64,000 nt of DNA from Eulemur rufifrons (GCF_041146395.1 NW_027182929.1:402501-466500), one strand, 5' to 3'; shown: positions 23,912 to 35,101, numbered from the stretch's first letter. A program made the numbers and translations. The notes: generated by a model not told the origin, from the sequence alone.

Positions 23912-26707
23912 GTTATGTGTTAGGGTTTGTGTTAGAGGTTAGGGTTAGGTTTACTGTTCGTGGTTAGAGTTACGTTTAGGGGTTAGCATTAGGGTTAGGG
24001 ATTAGGTTTAGGGTAAGTGTTTAGAGTTAGTGTTGGGCTTTAGGCTCGGGGCTTAGGTTCAGGGTCAGCGGTTAGGGTTGGTGGTAGGGCTTAGATTTAG
24101 CGGTCAGTTTAAGGGCACAGGACCTGGTTAATCTACGGTGAGAGGGGTGTGGTCGGAGTCACCACAAAATCACAACATCATTCCCTGGGCCTTGGGACAA
24201 AACCTACATGCAGGACTCAGGCAGAGCCTCATCTCACACATGGCATGGCTGTATTGTAGGCTTGCTTCACTCTGGGAATGGAAGTAGTGTGAGAATTAGG
24301 GTTAGGTTTGGGGTTAGGGGTTTCGAATTAGGGGTTAGGTTTCGAGTCAGGGTCAGGTGCTAGGGATTAGTGGTTAGGTTTAGAGTTAGTGTTAGGGGTT
24401 AGGTGTTAAGTCTGGGTTGGGGGCCAGGGTTAGGTTTAGGGTTGGGGTTAGCGTTAGGGTTAGGGGTTAGGGTTAAGGGATAGGGTTAGATTTAGGGTTA
24501 GGCTTAGGGTTAGGGTTCAGGGTTAGGGTTAAGGTTTAGGGTTAGAGTCAGGGTTAAGGTTTAGGGTGAGGCTTAACAGTTAGGGTTAGAGTTAGGGGGT
24601 TAGGAATAGGGTTAGGGTTAAGGGTTAGGTTTATGGTTCAGGTTTAAGGTTAGGATTAGGGGTTAGGGTTAGTGTTAACTGTAGGTCAGTGTTGGGGTTA
24701 GATCTCTAGGCATTAGCGTATAGGTTAGGGTTAGGGTTAAGTAGGGTTATGTTTAATGGTTAGGATTGGGATTAGCGTTAAGGGTTAGGGTTAAGCTTTA
24801 GGGGTTATGACTAAGGATCAATGGTTAGGGTTATTTTTAGGCGTAGGGTTAGGGTAAGGGTTTTAGGGTTAGTGTTAGTGTTGTTGGTAGGGTTAAGGTT
24901 AGGGTTGGCGTTTCAGAATTAGGGATTACGTGTTATGGTTATGGCCAGGAGTTAGGGTTAGAATTACGGTATAGGGCTTGTTCTCAGGGTGTCATGCATT
25001 ATCGTTAAGATAAAGGGTTAAGTTAGGGTTAGGGTGAGGTTTACGTGTTAAGGTGAGCAGTAGGATCAGGGTTAGGTGTTATGTTCTGGGTTAGGGTTAT
25101 GGGTGTGGGGTAGGGTTTATGCTTAGGGCACGGGCCCTGTATGCAGTAGGAGGCGAAGTTAGGGGTCTGTGATGGTCGCTGGGAGCCCACTCTATCGTAC
25201 GCAGTGTATGGGCCTCTGGGTTTCATGCAGGACACTGTGGCAGAGCGGGCTTTCATGCATGGCTTAGTAGGATTGTAGGCTTTCAAAACTCTGCGAAAGC
25301 AAGTCTGAGAATTAGATTTAGGGTTAGGATTACGGTACGGTTTAGGGATGAAGATTAGTGATAGTGTGAGGGCTTAGGGTTAGGGGTTAGGGTTAGGGTT
25401 AGGGTTGTTGGCAGGGTGAAGGTTAGGGTTGGCATTTTAGAATTAGGGATGAGGTGTTACGGTTATGGCTAGGGGTTAGGATTAGAATTATGGGATAGGG
25501 CTTCTTCTCAGGGTGTTATGCATTAAGGTTAAGATAAGGGGATAAGTTAGGGTTACGGGGAGGTTTATGTTTTAAGGTGAGCAATAGGATCAGGGTCAGG
25601 TGCTATGTTCAGGGTGAGGGTTATCTGTTAGGGGTAGTGTTTATACTTAGCGTACAGGCCCTGTCTGCACTGGGCGGGGGGCTGGGGTTAGGGGGATGGG
25701 ATTGTCCCCGGGAACCCACTCTATCATACGCTAGGTATGGGCTCCTGGTTTCATGCAAGAGAGAGCTGCAGAGCCCCCTTTTACTCATGGCATGGGAGGA
25801 TTTTAGGCTTTCAAACTCTAAGAAAGCAAGAAGTCCGAGAATTAGATTTGGGGTAGGATTATGATAATGTTTAGGGTTAGGGTTAGTGTTAAGGTGGGGT
25901 CTTAGGGTTAGGGGTTAGGGTTAGAGGTTAGTGTTAGGTGTAACAGTTACAGTTAGGTTTATGGTTAAGTTTCAGGGTTAGGGTTAAGGTTTGGATTTAG
26001 CGTTTGGCACAGGGTTAGGCTTCAGTGTTAGCTTTATGGTTAAAGATTAGGATTAGGGATAGTGTGAGGGTTAATGGTAAGGGTCAAGATTAAGGGTTAG
26101 GGTTGGGGTTAGGGTTAGGTTTAGGGTTAGGGCTTAGGGTTAGGGGATAGGATTAGGGTTAAGTGTTGGGCTTATGGTTAGGGTTCAAGTTTAGTTTTAG
26201 GGTTAATGTTTAGTGTTATGGTCCAGTTTAAGTGTTAGGGTGAGGATTAACAGTTAGGATTAGGCTTAGGGGTTAGGGATATAGTGAAGGTTCAGTGTTA
26301 GTGTTAGGTTTAGGGTTCAGGGTTAGGGTTAGCTTTAGGGGTTATGGTTAGGGTTAGGTGTTAGGTTAGTGTCAGGGTTAGGTCTAGTCGTGAGGGTAAG
26401 GTTTAGGGTTAGCTTTAAGAGCTAGGGTTAGGTTTAATGGTTAGGATTAGGATTACGGTTAAAGGTTAGGGTAATGCTTAGGGGTTAGGGTGAAGGGTGA
26501 AGGGTTAGGGCTTTTGTTAGGCATAGCGTTGGGGTTAGAACTAAGGGTTCCTGTCAGTGTTAGGGTTGTAGGCAGCGTTACGGTTAGGCTTAGCGGTGGA
26601 GAATTAGGGTTAGGGATTAGGTGTTACAGTTATGACTAGGAGATAGGGTTAGAATTATGGGATAGGGGATGTTCTCAGGGAATGGGTTATGCATTAACGT
26701 TACGTTA

Positions 26708-26720
26708 AGAGGTTAAAGTT
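26708..26720 (+). repeat. Left target-site duplication of the Alu
   Basis: Thirteen bases, AGAGGTTAAAGTT, directly before the SINE; the A at 26,707 may also belong. The same words occur uninterrupted at the matching place in units 1-3. The nick site reads TT/AAGA, which fits the LINE-1 endonuclease preference for TT/AAAA. Confidence 0.93.
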
Positions 26721-27060
26721 GGCCGGGCGTGGTGGCTCACGCCTGTAATCCTAGCACTCTGGGAGGCCGAGGCGGGTGGATTGCTCAAGGTCAGGAGTTC
26801 GAGACCAGCCTGAGCGAGACCCCGTCTCTACTAAAAATAGAACGACATTATATGGACAACTAAAAATCTATATAGAAAAAAATTAGCCGGGCATAGTGGC
26901 GCATGCCTGTAGTCCCAGCTACTCGGGAGGCTGAGGCAGTAGGATCACTTAAGCCGAGGAGTCTGAGGTTGCTGTGAGCTAAGCTGACGCCACGGCACTC
27001 ACTCTAGCCTGGGCAACAAAGTGAGACTCTGTCTCAAGAAAAAAAAAAAAAAAAAAAAAA
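26721..27060 (+). mobile_element. Full-length Alu SINE, strepsirrhine type
   Basis: Dimeric 7SL-derived SINE, non-autonomous and mobilised by LINE-1 proteins. Left monomer starts GGCCGGGCGTGGTGGCTCAC; the linker is long and A/T-rich (ACTAAAAATAGAACGACATT, ending in A's at 26,880); the right monomer starts near 26,885 and ends GACTCTGTCTC before an A tail from about 27,036 to 27,060. The forms CCTAGCACTCTGGGAGGC and GAGCTAAGCTGACGCCACGG are those I know from lemur and other strepsirrhine Alus rather than human AluS or AluY. It is complete and perfectly flanked by target duplications, so fairly young. It is present in only one of the four type-2 units. It is the only interspersed element in the window. 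Confidence 0.97.
26733..26805 (+). promoter_or_regulatory. Alu internal RNA polymerase III promoter (A and B boxes)
   Basis: The A box lies near 26,733-26,743 (TGGCTCACGCC) and the B box at 26,795-26,805 (GAGTTCGAGAC), spaced as is usual in the left Alu monomer. Both look intact. Whether it is transcribed cannot be judged, given that it sits in satellite DNA likely to be silenced. Confidence 0.75.
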
Positions 27061-27073
27061 AGAGGTTAAAGTT
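27061..27073 (+). repeat. Right target-site duplication of the Alu
   Basis: Second copy of AGAGGTTAAAGTT, directly after the A tail, followed by the unit's own AGGCTCATGGTGAGG. It matches the left copy without a mismatch. Confidence 0.93.
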
Positions 27074-27891
27074 AGGCTCATGGTGAGGTTTACGTGTTAA
27101 GGGGAGAAATAGGAACAGGGTTAGGTGCCATGTTCAGGGTTAGGGTTATCTGTTAAAGATATCATTTATGCTTAGCGCACGGGCCCTGTCGGCATTAAGC
27201 TGGGGGGAGGTTAGGGGGCTGGGATTGTCACCGGGAACCCACTGTATCGGACTCTGGGTATGGGCCCGTGGGTTTCATGCAGGACACGGTGGTAGAGCCT
27301 CCTTTCACACATGGCATGGGAGGATTGCAGGCTTTCTAAACTCTAAGAAAGCAAGAAGTCTGAGAATTAGATTTAGGGTTAGGATTATGGTTAGGGTTCA
27401 GGATGAAGTGTAGTGTTATGGTGAGGGGATAGGGTTACAGATTAGGGTTACGGTTTAAGGTTCCTGTTAGGTTTAACGGTTACAGTTCGTTTTGGGGTTG
27501 AGGTTTGCGGATAGGGTTAAGATGAGGGGTTAGGTTTTGGTACAGGGTTAGGGTTGTGTTAGGTTTAGGTTTGAAGATTAGGATTAGAGTTAGGATTAAA
27601 GGTTAGCATGAGAGTTAACGGTTAAGATTAAGGTAAAGGGTTAGGGTTAGGGTTTAGGTTTAGGGTTAAGGGTTAGGGTTAGTTTTAGGGTTAGAGTTAT
27701 GTGTTAGGGTTTGTGTTAGAGGTTAGGGTTAGGTTTACTGTTCACGGTTAGGGTTACGTTTAGGGGTTAGCATTAGGGTTAGGGATTAGGTTTAGGGTAA
27801 GTGTTTAGAGTTAGTGTTGGGCTTTAGGCTCGGGGCTTAAGTTCAGGGTCAGGGGTTAGGGTTGGTGGTAGGGCTTAGATTTAGCGGTCAG

Positions 27892-28080
27892 TTTAAGGGC
27901 ACAGGACCTGGTTAATCTACGGTGAGAGGGGTGTGGTCGGAGTCACCACGAATGCACAACATCATTCCCTGGGCCCTCGGACAAGACCTACATGCAGGAC
28001 TCAGGCGGAGCCTCATCTCACACATGGCATTGCTGTATTGTAGGCTTGCTTCACTCGGGAATGGAAGTAGTGTGAGAATT
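27892..28080 (+). repeat. Island B, edge copy
   Basis: Close to the type-2 B islands but with private changes: CACGAATGCAC for CACAAAAGCAC, GGGCCCTCGG for GGGCCTTGGG, and CACTCGGGAATGG with two bases lost. It marks the transition from the homogenised array to diverged sequence. Confidence 0.85.
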
Positions 28081-28860
28081 AAGGTTAGGGTTGGGGTTAG
28101 GGGTTTCCAGTTAGGGGTTAGGTTTCGAGTCATGGTTAGGTGCTAGTGGTTAGGGGTAGAGTTAGTGTTATGGGTTCGGTGTTAATTCTGGGTTAGGGGG
28201 CCAGGGGTAGGTTTAGGGTTGGGGTTAGTGTTATCGTTAGCGGTTAGGGTTAATGGATAGGGTTAGGGTTAAGGGTAGGCTTAGGGTTAGGGTTCAGGGT
28301 TAGGGTTAAGGTTTAGGGTTAGGGTCAGGGTTAAGGGTTAGGGTTAGGGTTAGGGTGTTATGGTTAAGGATTAGGTTTATTGTTCAGGTTTAAGGTTAGC
28401 ATTATGGGTTTGTGTTACTTCTAACTGTAGGTCAGTGTTGGGGTTAGAACTCTAGGCATTAAGGTAAAGGTTAGAGTTAGGGTTAAGAGTTGGGGTTATG
28501 TTTAATGGTTAGGATTGGGATTAGGGTTAAGGGTTAGGGTTAAGGTTAGGGGTTATGACTAAGGATCAACGGTTACGGTTATTTTTAGGCGTAGGGTTAG
28601 GGTAAGTGGTTAGGGTTAGTGTTAGTGTTGTTGGTAGGGTTAAGGTTAGGGTTGGTGTTTCAGAATTAGAGATTAGGTGTTATGGTTATGGCTAGGAGTT
28701 AGGGTTAGAATTACAGTATAGGGCTTGTTCTCAGGGTGTCATGCATTAACGTTACGATATGGGGTTAAAATTAGGGTTACGGTGAGGTTTACGTGTTAAG
28801 GTGAGCAGTAGGATCAGGGTTAGGTGTTATGTTCTGGGTTAGGGTTATGGGTGAGGGGTA

Positions 28861-29070
28861 GTGTTTATGCTTAGGGCATGGGCCCTGTATGCCCTAGGAA
28901 TCGAAGTTAGGGGTCGGTTGTGGTCGCTGGGAACCCACTCTATCATACGTTGTGTATGGGCCTCTGGGTTTCTTGCAGGACACTGTGGCAGAGCGGGCTT
29001 TCATGCATGGCTTAGTAGGATTGTAGGCTTTCAAAACTCTGAGAAAGCAAGAAGTCTGAGAATTAGATTT
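28861..29070 (+). repeat. Island A, diverged
   Basis: Corresponds to A1 of type-2 units, but with the unshortened GAAAGCAAGAAGTCTGAG end. Differences include GGGCATGGGCCCTGTATGCC and CTTGCAGGACACTG. Mirror partner on the other strand: 44015-44222. Confidence 0.85.
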
Positions 29071-29388
29071 CGGGTTAGGATTACGGTACGGTTTAGGGAT
29101 GAAGATTAGTGATAGGGTGAGGGCTTAGGGTTAGAGGTTAGGGTTAGGGTTAGGGTTGTTTGTAGGGTGAAGTTTAGGGTTGGCATTTTAGAATTAGGGA
29201 TGAGGTCTTATGGTTATGGCTGGGGATTAGGATTAGAATTATGGGATGGGGCTTCTTCTCAGGGTGTTATGCATTAAGGTTAAGATAAGGGGATAAGTTA
29301 GGGTTACGGGGAGGTTTATGTTTTAAGGTGAGCAATAGGATCAGGGTCAGGTGTTATATTCAGGGTGAGGGTTATCTGTTAGGGGTAG

Positions 29389-29602
29389 TGTTTATACTTA
29401 GCGTACAGGCCCTGTCTGCACTGGGCGGGGGGCTGGGGTTAGGGGGATGGGATTGTCCCCGGGAACCCACTCTATCGTACGCTGGATATGGGCTCCTGGG
29501 TTTCATGCAGGACACAGTGGTAGAGCCCCCTTTTACTCATGGCATGGGAGGATTTTAGGCTTTCTAAACTCTGAGAAAGCAAGAAGTCTGACAATTAGAT
29601 TT
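29389..29602 (+). repeat. Island A, diverged, A2-like
   Basis: Matches type-2 A2 but retains CATGCAGGACACAGTGGTAG, showing the ancestral state of the A2 centre. Its inverted partner at 43482-43693 is strikingly similar, including the GGGGGCTGGGGTTAGGGGG form. Confidence 0.87.
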
Positions 29603-30107
29603 AGGGGTAGGATTATGGTAATGTTTAGCGAGGAAGATTAGTGTTAGGGTGGGCTCTTAGGGTTAGGGGTTAGGGTTTAAGGTTTGTGTTATTTTTAACA
29701 GTTACAGTTACGTTTATGGTTAAGTTTCAGGGTTAGGGTTAAGGTTTGGTTTTATCGTTTGGCACAGGGTTAGGCTTCAGTGTTAGCTTTATGGTTAAAG
29801 ATTAGGATTAGGGTTAGGGTTAAGGGTTAGTGTGAGGGTTAATGGTAAGGTTCAAGATTAAGGGTTAGGGTTGGGCTTAGGGTTAGGAATAAGGCTTCGT
29901 GTAACATTTAGGTTTAGAGTTAAGTGTTATGGTTATGGCTAGAGGTTAGGGTTAGGTTTAGGGTTCATGGTTAGGGTTACATTTAGGGGTTCGGGTTACG
30001 GGTTAAGTTTAGGGCGAGTGTTTAGTGTTACTGTTGGGCGTTAGGATAAGGGCCGAGGTTTAGGGTTAGGATTTAGGTTTAGTGTTAGGGCTTAGATTTA
30101 GTGGTAG

Positions 30108-30297
30108 TTTAAGGGCACATGCTCTGTTTAATCTATGGTGGGAAGGGTGCAGACTGGGTCGCCTCAACACCACACCATCGTACTTGGGCCTTGGGCCCAG
30201 ACCTACATGCAGGACTCAGGCAGAGCCTCTTCTCACTCGTGGCATGGCTCTATTGTAGGCTTGGTCAACTCTGAGAACGAAGGAAGTGTGAGAATTA
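30108..30297 (+). repeat. Island B, diverged
   Basis: B-type landmarks with CATGCTCTGTTTAATCTATGG start, CACACCATCGTACTTGGGCC, CATGCAGGACTCAGGCAGAG and GAACGAAGGAAGTGTGAG end. The CCATCGTAC and GGGCCCAGAC segments are intermediate between A and the type-2 B, which helps align the two. Mirror partner 42793-42980. Confidence 0.85.
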
Positions 30298-31101
30298 GGG
30301 TTATGGTTAGGGTTATGTGTTTGGGGTTAGAGGTTTGGGTTTGAGTGAAGTTTAGTGGTTAGGAATTAGAAGTTAGGATTAGTGTGTCAGGGGTTAGGTG
30401 TTAGGTTTTTGTAAGGGGCTAGCGTTAGATTTAGGTTTAGGGTTAATGTTCAGGTGGGTTAGGGGTCAGCGTTAGGGTTAGGCTTACAAGATAGGATTAA
30501 GGTAAAGGGTGAAGGCTTAAGATTAGCAGTAAGGGTTAAGGTTAGGGTTAAGGGTTAGGGTTTCGGTCCAAGTTAAGGGTGAGAGTGAGGGTTAACAGTT
30601 GCGATTAGGGTAATGGTTTAGGGATAGTAATAGGTTTAAGGGATAGGGTTAGGGTTAGGTTTAGGATTCGGGGTTAGGGTTAGCATTAGCGGTTAGGGTT
30701 AGGGTTAGGGGTTAGGGTTACAGTTAGGGTTAGGTCTAGGCATTATGGTAATGGTTCGTGTTAGGGTTAAGAATTAGGGTTAGGTTTAATTGTTAGGATT
30801 ATGATCAGGGTAATGGTTAGGGTTAGGGTTAGCGGTTAGAGTTAGGGTTAGTGTTAGGGTTGTTTGTAGGGTGAAGGTAATGTTTAGCAGTTTAGAATTA
30901 AGGTTAGGGATTAAGTGTTACGGTTATGCTAGGAGTTAGGCTTAGAATTAAGGGATAGGGTTTGTTCTTAGGGTAAGTGTTATGCAATAACATTAGGATA
31001 GGGGTTAAAGTTAGGGTTACAGTGAGGTTTACGTGTTAAGGTGAACAATAACATCAGGGTTAGGTGTTATGTTCAGGGTTAGGGTTATGGGTGAGGTGCA
31101 G

Positions 31102-31310
31102 GGTTTTTTCTTAGGGCATGGGCCCTGTCAGCACTAGCAGGGGGAGTTAGGGGGCTGTGATTGTCCCCGGGAACCCACTCTATTGTGCACAGAGTATGGG
31201 CTCCTGGGTTTCATGCAGGACACTGTGGCAGAGCCAGCTTTCACGCATGGCTTTGGAGAATTGTAGGCTTTTAAAACTCTGAGATAGCAAGAAGTCTGAG
31301 AATTAGATTT
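31102..31310 (+). repeat. Island A, diverged
   Basis: Starts GGGTTTTTTCTTAGGGCATG and ends GATAGCAAGAAGTCTGAG. Shows CTCTATTGTGCACAGAG where other copies have CTCTATCATACTCTGGG. Probable mirror partner 41928-42137. Confidence 0.82.
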
Positions 31311-32152
31311 AGGGTTAGGATTATGGTTAGGGTTAGGGATGAAGATTAGTCAGGGAGAGGGCTTAGGGTTAGGGCTTAAGCTTCGAGTGAGGATTAGGGG
31401 TTAGGGAGTAGGTGTTGGGTTTAGTGATAGGGTTAGGGCTTAGGGGTTAGGGTTGGGTTAGGGGCTAGGGTTAGATTTAGAGTGGGGTTAGGGTTAGCGT
31501 TATGGGTTAGAGTTAGGGTTAAGGGATAGGATAAGGGTTAAGCGTTAAGGCTTAGGGTTAGCGTTAAGTGTTAGGTTTAGTTTTAAGGGTTAGGGTTACA
31601 GTTCGAGTTAAGGGTTAGTGTGGGGTTAACGGTTAGGGCTAGGGTTATGGGTTAAGGATAGAGTTAGGTTTAAGGCTTAGGATTAGGGTTCAGTGTTAGG
31701 GTTAGCATTAGGGATTAGGGTTAGGGTTAGGGGTTATGTTTACTCTTAGGGTTAGGTCTAGGCATTAGGGTACGTGTTAGTGTTAGGCTTAAGAGTTAGG
31801 GTTAGGTTTAATTGTTAGGATTAGGATCAGGGTTAAGGGTTAGGGTTAAGTGTCAAGTGTTACGGTTATTTTTAGGTGTACGGTTAGGGTTAGCGGTTAG
31901 GGTTAGGGTTAGTTTGTAGGGATAAGGTAATGTTTAGCAGTTTTGAATTAGCCTTAGGGATTAGGTGTTACAATTGTGGCTAGGAGTTAGGGTTAGAATT
32001 AAGGGATAGGGGTTGTTCTTAGGGTAAGTCTTATGCATTAACGTTAGGATAACAGGTTCAAGTTAGAGTTATGGTGAGGTTGATGTGTTAAGGTGAGCAA
32101 TAGTATCAGGGTGAGCTGTGATGTTCAGGGTTAGGGTTATGGGTGAGGGGTA

Positions 32153-32360
32153 GTGTTTATGCTTATATCACGAGCCCTCTCTGCTCTAGGAGGGGGCTTA
32201 GAGGGCTGGGATAGATGCCGGAAGCCACTCTATCATACACTGGGTATGGGCCCCTTGGTTTCATGCCGGACACAGTGGCCAAGCCTCCTTCTACACATGG
32301 CATGGGAGGATTGTAGGCTTTGTAAACTCTGAGAAAGCAAGAAGTCTGAGAATTAAATTT
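32153..32360 (+). repeat. Island A, strongly diverged
   Basis: Start is altered (GCTTATATCACGAGCCCTCT, losing the GGGCAC word) and the centre reads CATGCCGGACACAGTGGCCA. The end GAAAGCAAGAAGTCTGAG is normal. Probable mirror partner 40718-40923. Confidence 0.82.
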
Positions 32361-32871
32361 AGGGCTAGGATTAGGGTTAGGGTTAGCAATATAGGTTACT
32401 GTTATGGTGAGGGCTTAGGGTTAGGGGTTTCAGTTAGGGTCAGGGTTAAAGGTTAGTGTTAGGTTTAACAGTTACAGTTAGGTTTAGGGTTAAGCTTTAA
32501 GGTTTAAGCTTAGGGTTAAGATTAGGGGTTAGGTTTTGGTACAGGGTAAGGGTTAAGTGCTAGGTTTAGGCTCAAAGATTAGGATTAGGGTTAGGGTTAA
32601 GGTTTAGTGTGAGGGTTAACGGTTAGGGTTAAGGTTAAGTGTTAGGTTTATGGGTTAGGGTTAGGGTTAAGTGTTCATGTTAGGTTTAGGGTTAGAGTTA
32701 AGTGTTATGGTTAGGGTTAGGGGTTTGGGTTAGGTTTAGGGTTCATGGTTAAGGTTACATTTAGGGGTTAGGTTTAGGGTAAGCGTTTAGTGTTAGTGTT
32801 GGGCATTAGGGTCAGGGCTTAGGTAGGGTTAGGGGTTAGGGTCAGTGTTTGGGCTTTGATTTGGCGGTTAG

Positions 32872-33061
32872 TTTAAGGGTACAGGACCTGTGTAATCTAT
32901 GGTGAGAAGGGTGCAGAATGTTTCCATGCGACACTACACCATCGGATCCTGGGCCTTTGGCCCAGACCTACTTGCAGGACTCATGCGGAAACTCTACTCA
33001 CGCATTGCATGGTTGTATTTTAGGCTTGGTTAACTCTGAGAATGGAAGTAGTGTGAGAAAT
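32872..33061 (+). repeat. Island B, diverged
   Basis: B-type with TTTAAGGGTACAGGACCTG start, GACACTACACCATCGGATCC, and CTTGCAGGACTCATGCGGAA centre. Ends GAATGGAAGTAGTGTGAG. Probable mirror partner 40122-40310. Confidence 0.83.
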
Positions 33062-33952
33062 AGGGTTATGGTTAGGGTTAAGGGTTTGGTGTTAGGGGTT
33101 AGGGTTCAAGTGAGGTTTAGTGGTTAGGGACTAGGATTTAGGGTTAGTGTTAGGGTTAGGGGTTAGTTTTGCGTTAGGGGCTAGGGTTAGATTTATGGTT
33201 GGGGTTAGTGTTAGGGTTAGGATTAGGCATCAGGGTTAGTGTTAGGGTTAAAGGATAGGATTGGCGTTAAGTGTTTAGGCTTAGGGTTTGTGTTAAGTGT
33301 TAGGGTTGGGGTTTAGGCTTAGGGTTACGGTTTGAGTTAAGCTCTAGGGTGAGGGTTAAAGATTAGGCTTAGGATTATTGGTTAGGGATAGAGTTATGTT
33401 TAAGGGTTAGGGATAGGGTTAGGTTTAGGGTTCAGTGTTAGGGTTAGCATTAGGGGTTAGGGTTAGGGTTAGGGGTTAGGCGTAGTGATGTATTAAGGGC
33501 TATGGTTAGAATTAGGATTGGGGTTAGTGTTAGGTTTAGGGTTAGGGGTTAGGTTTAGGGTTAAGGGATAGGATTATGGTTAAGGGTTGGGCGTAGCTTT
33601 AGGGTTAAGATTTAGTGTTAGGGTCCGGTTTAAGGGTTAGGGTGAGGGTTAACGGTTAGGGTTAGGGTTGGGGTTAGGGGTTAGGGATATAGTTAGTATT
33701 AAGTGTTAGAGTTAGGTTTAGGGTTCAGGGTTAGGGTTAGCTTTAGGGGTTATGATTAGGGTTAGGTGTTAGTTTAGTGTTAGTGTTAGGTCTAGGCGTC
33801 AGGGTAAGGTTTAGGGTTAGGGTTAAGAGCTAAGGTTGGGTTTAGTGGTTAGGATTAGGGTTAGGGTTAGGAGTTAGGGTAAAGGGTCAAGGGTTAGCAT
33901 TATTTTTAGCCATAGCTTTGGCGTTAGGAGTAAGGGTTAGGTTCAGTGTTAG

Positions 33953-33969
33953 GGTAACAGTAGGTTACC
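33953..33969. repeat. Short hairpin-forming insertion
   Basis: GGTAAC, loop AGTAG, GTTACC: a perfect 6-bp stem. It lies within about 25 extra bases (33,953-33,990, also containing TACGTA and a repeat of GGTAACAG) where other units read simply GTTGTAGGTAGGGTTACGG. It looks like a locally templated insertion. Confidence 0.7.
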
Positions 33970-34221
33970 GTAACAGTAACTACGTAGGGTAACAGTTAGT
34001 GTTAGTGGTTTAGAATTAGGGTTAGGGATTAGTTGTCACAGTTATGACTAGGAGATAGGGTTAGAATTATGGGATAGGGGTTAATCTCAGGGTAAGTGTT
34101 ATGCATTAACGTTAGGATAAGAGGTTAAAGTTCAGGTTACGGTGAGGTTTACATTCTAAGGTGAGCAATAGAATCAGGGTTAAATGTTATTTTCAGGGTT
34201 AGAGTTTTGGGTGAGGTGTAG

Positions 34222-34435
34222 AGTTTATGCTTAGGGCACGGGCCTTGTCTGCATTAGGCGGGGGGGGGGGGTTAGGGGGCTGGGATTGTCACCAGGAACC
34301 CACTCTATCGTACTCTGGTTATGGGCCCCAGCGGTTCATTCAGGACACAGTGGAAGAGCCTCCTTTCACGCATGGCATGGGAGGATTGTAGGCTTTCTAA
34401 ACTCTAAGAAAGCAAGAAGACTGAGAATTAGATTT
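34222..34435 (+). repeat. Island A, diverged
   Basis: Contains a run of more than ten G (34,260-34,270) in the G-rich segment. GGGCCCCAGCGGTTCATTCAGG replaces the usual centre. The end is joined to unusually regular TTAGGG repeats (34,433-34,460). Last complete island before the strand switch. Confidence 0.84.
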
Positions 34436-34958
34436 AGGGTTAGGGTTAGGGTTAGGGTTCGGGTTAAGGATCAAGGTTAGTATTAGGGTGAAGGCTTAGA
34501 GTTAGGGGTTACGGGTAGCGTTACAGGTTACTCTTAGTTTTAACCGTTACAGTTAGGTTCAGGGTTAAGGTTTATGGTTAGGTTTAAGGTTAGGGTTTAG
34601 GGTTTGGTACAGGATTAGGGTTAAATATTAGGTTTAGGGTTAAAGATTACGATTAAGGTTAGGTTTAAAGGTTAGTGTGAGGGTTAACAGTCAGGGTTAA
34701 AGTTAAGAGTTAGGGTTAGGGTTAGTGTTAGGATTAAGGGTTCATGTTAGGTTTAGGGTTAGAGTTAAGTGCTATGGTTAGCGCTCGAGGTTAGGGTTAG
34801 GTTTAGGGTTCACAGTTAGGGTTACGTTTAGAGGTTAGCATTAGGGTTAGGGATTAGCTTTAGGGTAAGAGTTTAGAGTTAGTGTTGGGCTTTAGGCTCA
34901 GGGCTTAGGTTTAGGGTCAGAGGTTAGGGTTGATGTTAGGGCTTAGATTTAGTGGTTA

Positions 34959-34999
34959 GTTTAAGGGCACAGGACCTGTTTATTCTACAGTGAGAGGGG
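34959..34999 (+). repeat. Island B truncated at the strand switch
   Basis: Only the first ~40 bp of a B island (GGGCACAGGACCTG, then TTCTACAGTGAGAGGGG); it stops inside the island and passes directly into about 100 bp of TTAGGG repeats, after which the sequence appears on the other strand. The break marks this as a rearrangement edge and not a normal unit boundary. Confidence 0.85.
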
Positions 35000-35000
35000 T

Positions 35001-35101
35001 TAGGGTTAGGGTTAGGGTTGTCGTAGGGGTTAAGGTTAGATTTAACCTTGGGGTTAGTGTTAGGGTTAGGATTAGGGGGTTAGTGTTAGGGTTAGGGGTT
35101 A
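35001..35101. other. Strand-switch junction, TTAGGG to CCCTAA
   Basis: From about 35,000 to 35,100 the + strand is TTAGGG-type; at 35,101 it becomes AAAAACACC, then CCCTAACC, and stays C-rich up to 45,343. The switch has no spacer or mobile element. A truncated B island lies on its left and a complete inverted B island 27 bp to its right. Confidence 0.92.

Larger units (their letters stand above)
13612..27695 (+). repeat. Type-2 array, 3,433-bp period, four units
   Basis: Four tandem units marked by GTTATGTGTTAG at 13612, 17045, 20478, 23912 and again at 27696; spacings are 3433, 3433, 3434 and 3784 bp, the last including an Alu and its duplicated target site. Each unit holds four islands in the order B, A, A, A. 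Units are so alike that whole island translations are identical between units 1 and 2, which implies very recent amplification or gene conversion. The 3' third of each unit resembles the type-1 unit, so type 2 is a composite. Confidence 0.95.
23912..27695 (+). repeat. Type-2 unit 4, interrupted by Alu
   Basis: Fourth unit, 3,784 bp because of an Alu insertion; without the Alu and one copy of the target duplication it is about 3,431 bp. Islands: B 24108-24298, A1 25113-25319, A2 25637-25849, A3 27160-27375. It differs more from units 1-3 than they do from one another: one base is missing in A2 (CTTTCAAACTC near 25,810) and A3 is slightly diverged. Lower homogenisation at the array edge is expected of tandem arrays. 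Confidence 0.9.
27696..35100 (+). repeat. Diverged telomere-like block, + orientation
   Basis: Continues the type-2 pattern (B then A, A) but with clear divergence and no exact period; from 28,100 onward units are not homogenised. Islands follow in the order B (27892), A (28861), A (29389), B (30108), A (31102), A (32153), B (32872), A (34222), B cut short (34959). B-to-A spacing is roughly 1.0-1.3 kb and A-to-B 0.7 kb. This looks like the older source sequence from which type 1 and type 2 were drawn. Between islands only degenerate TTAGGG-type repeats are seen. Confidence 0.88.
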
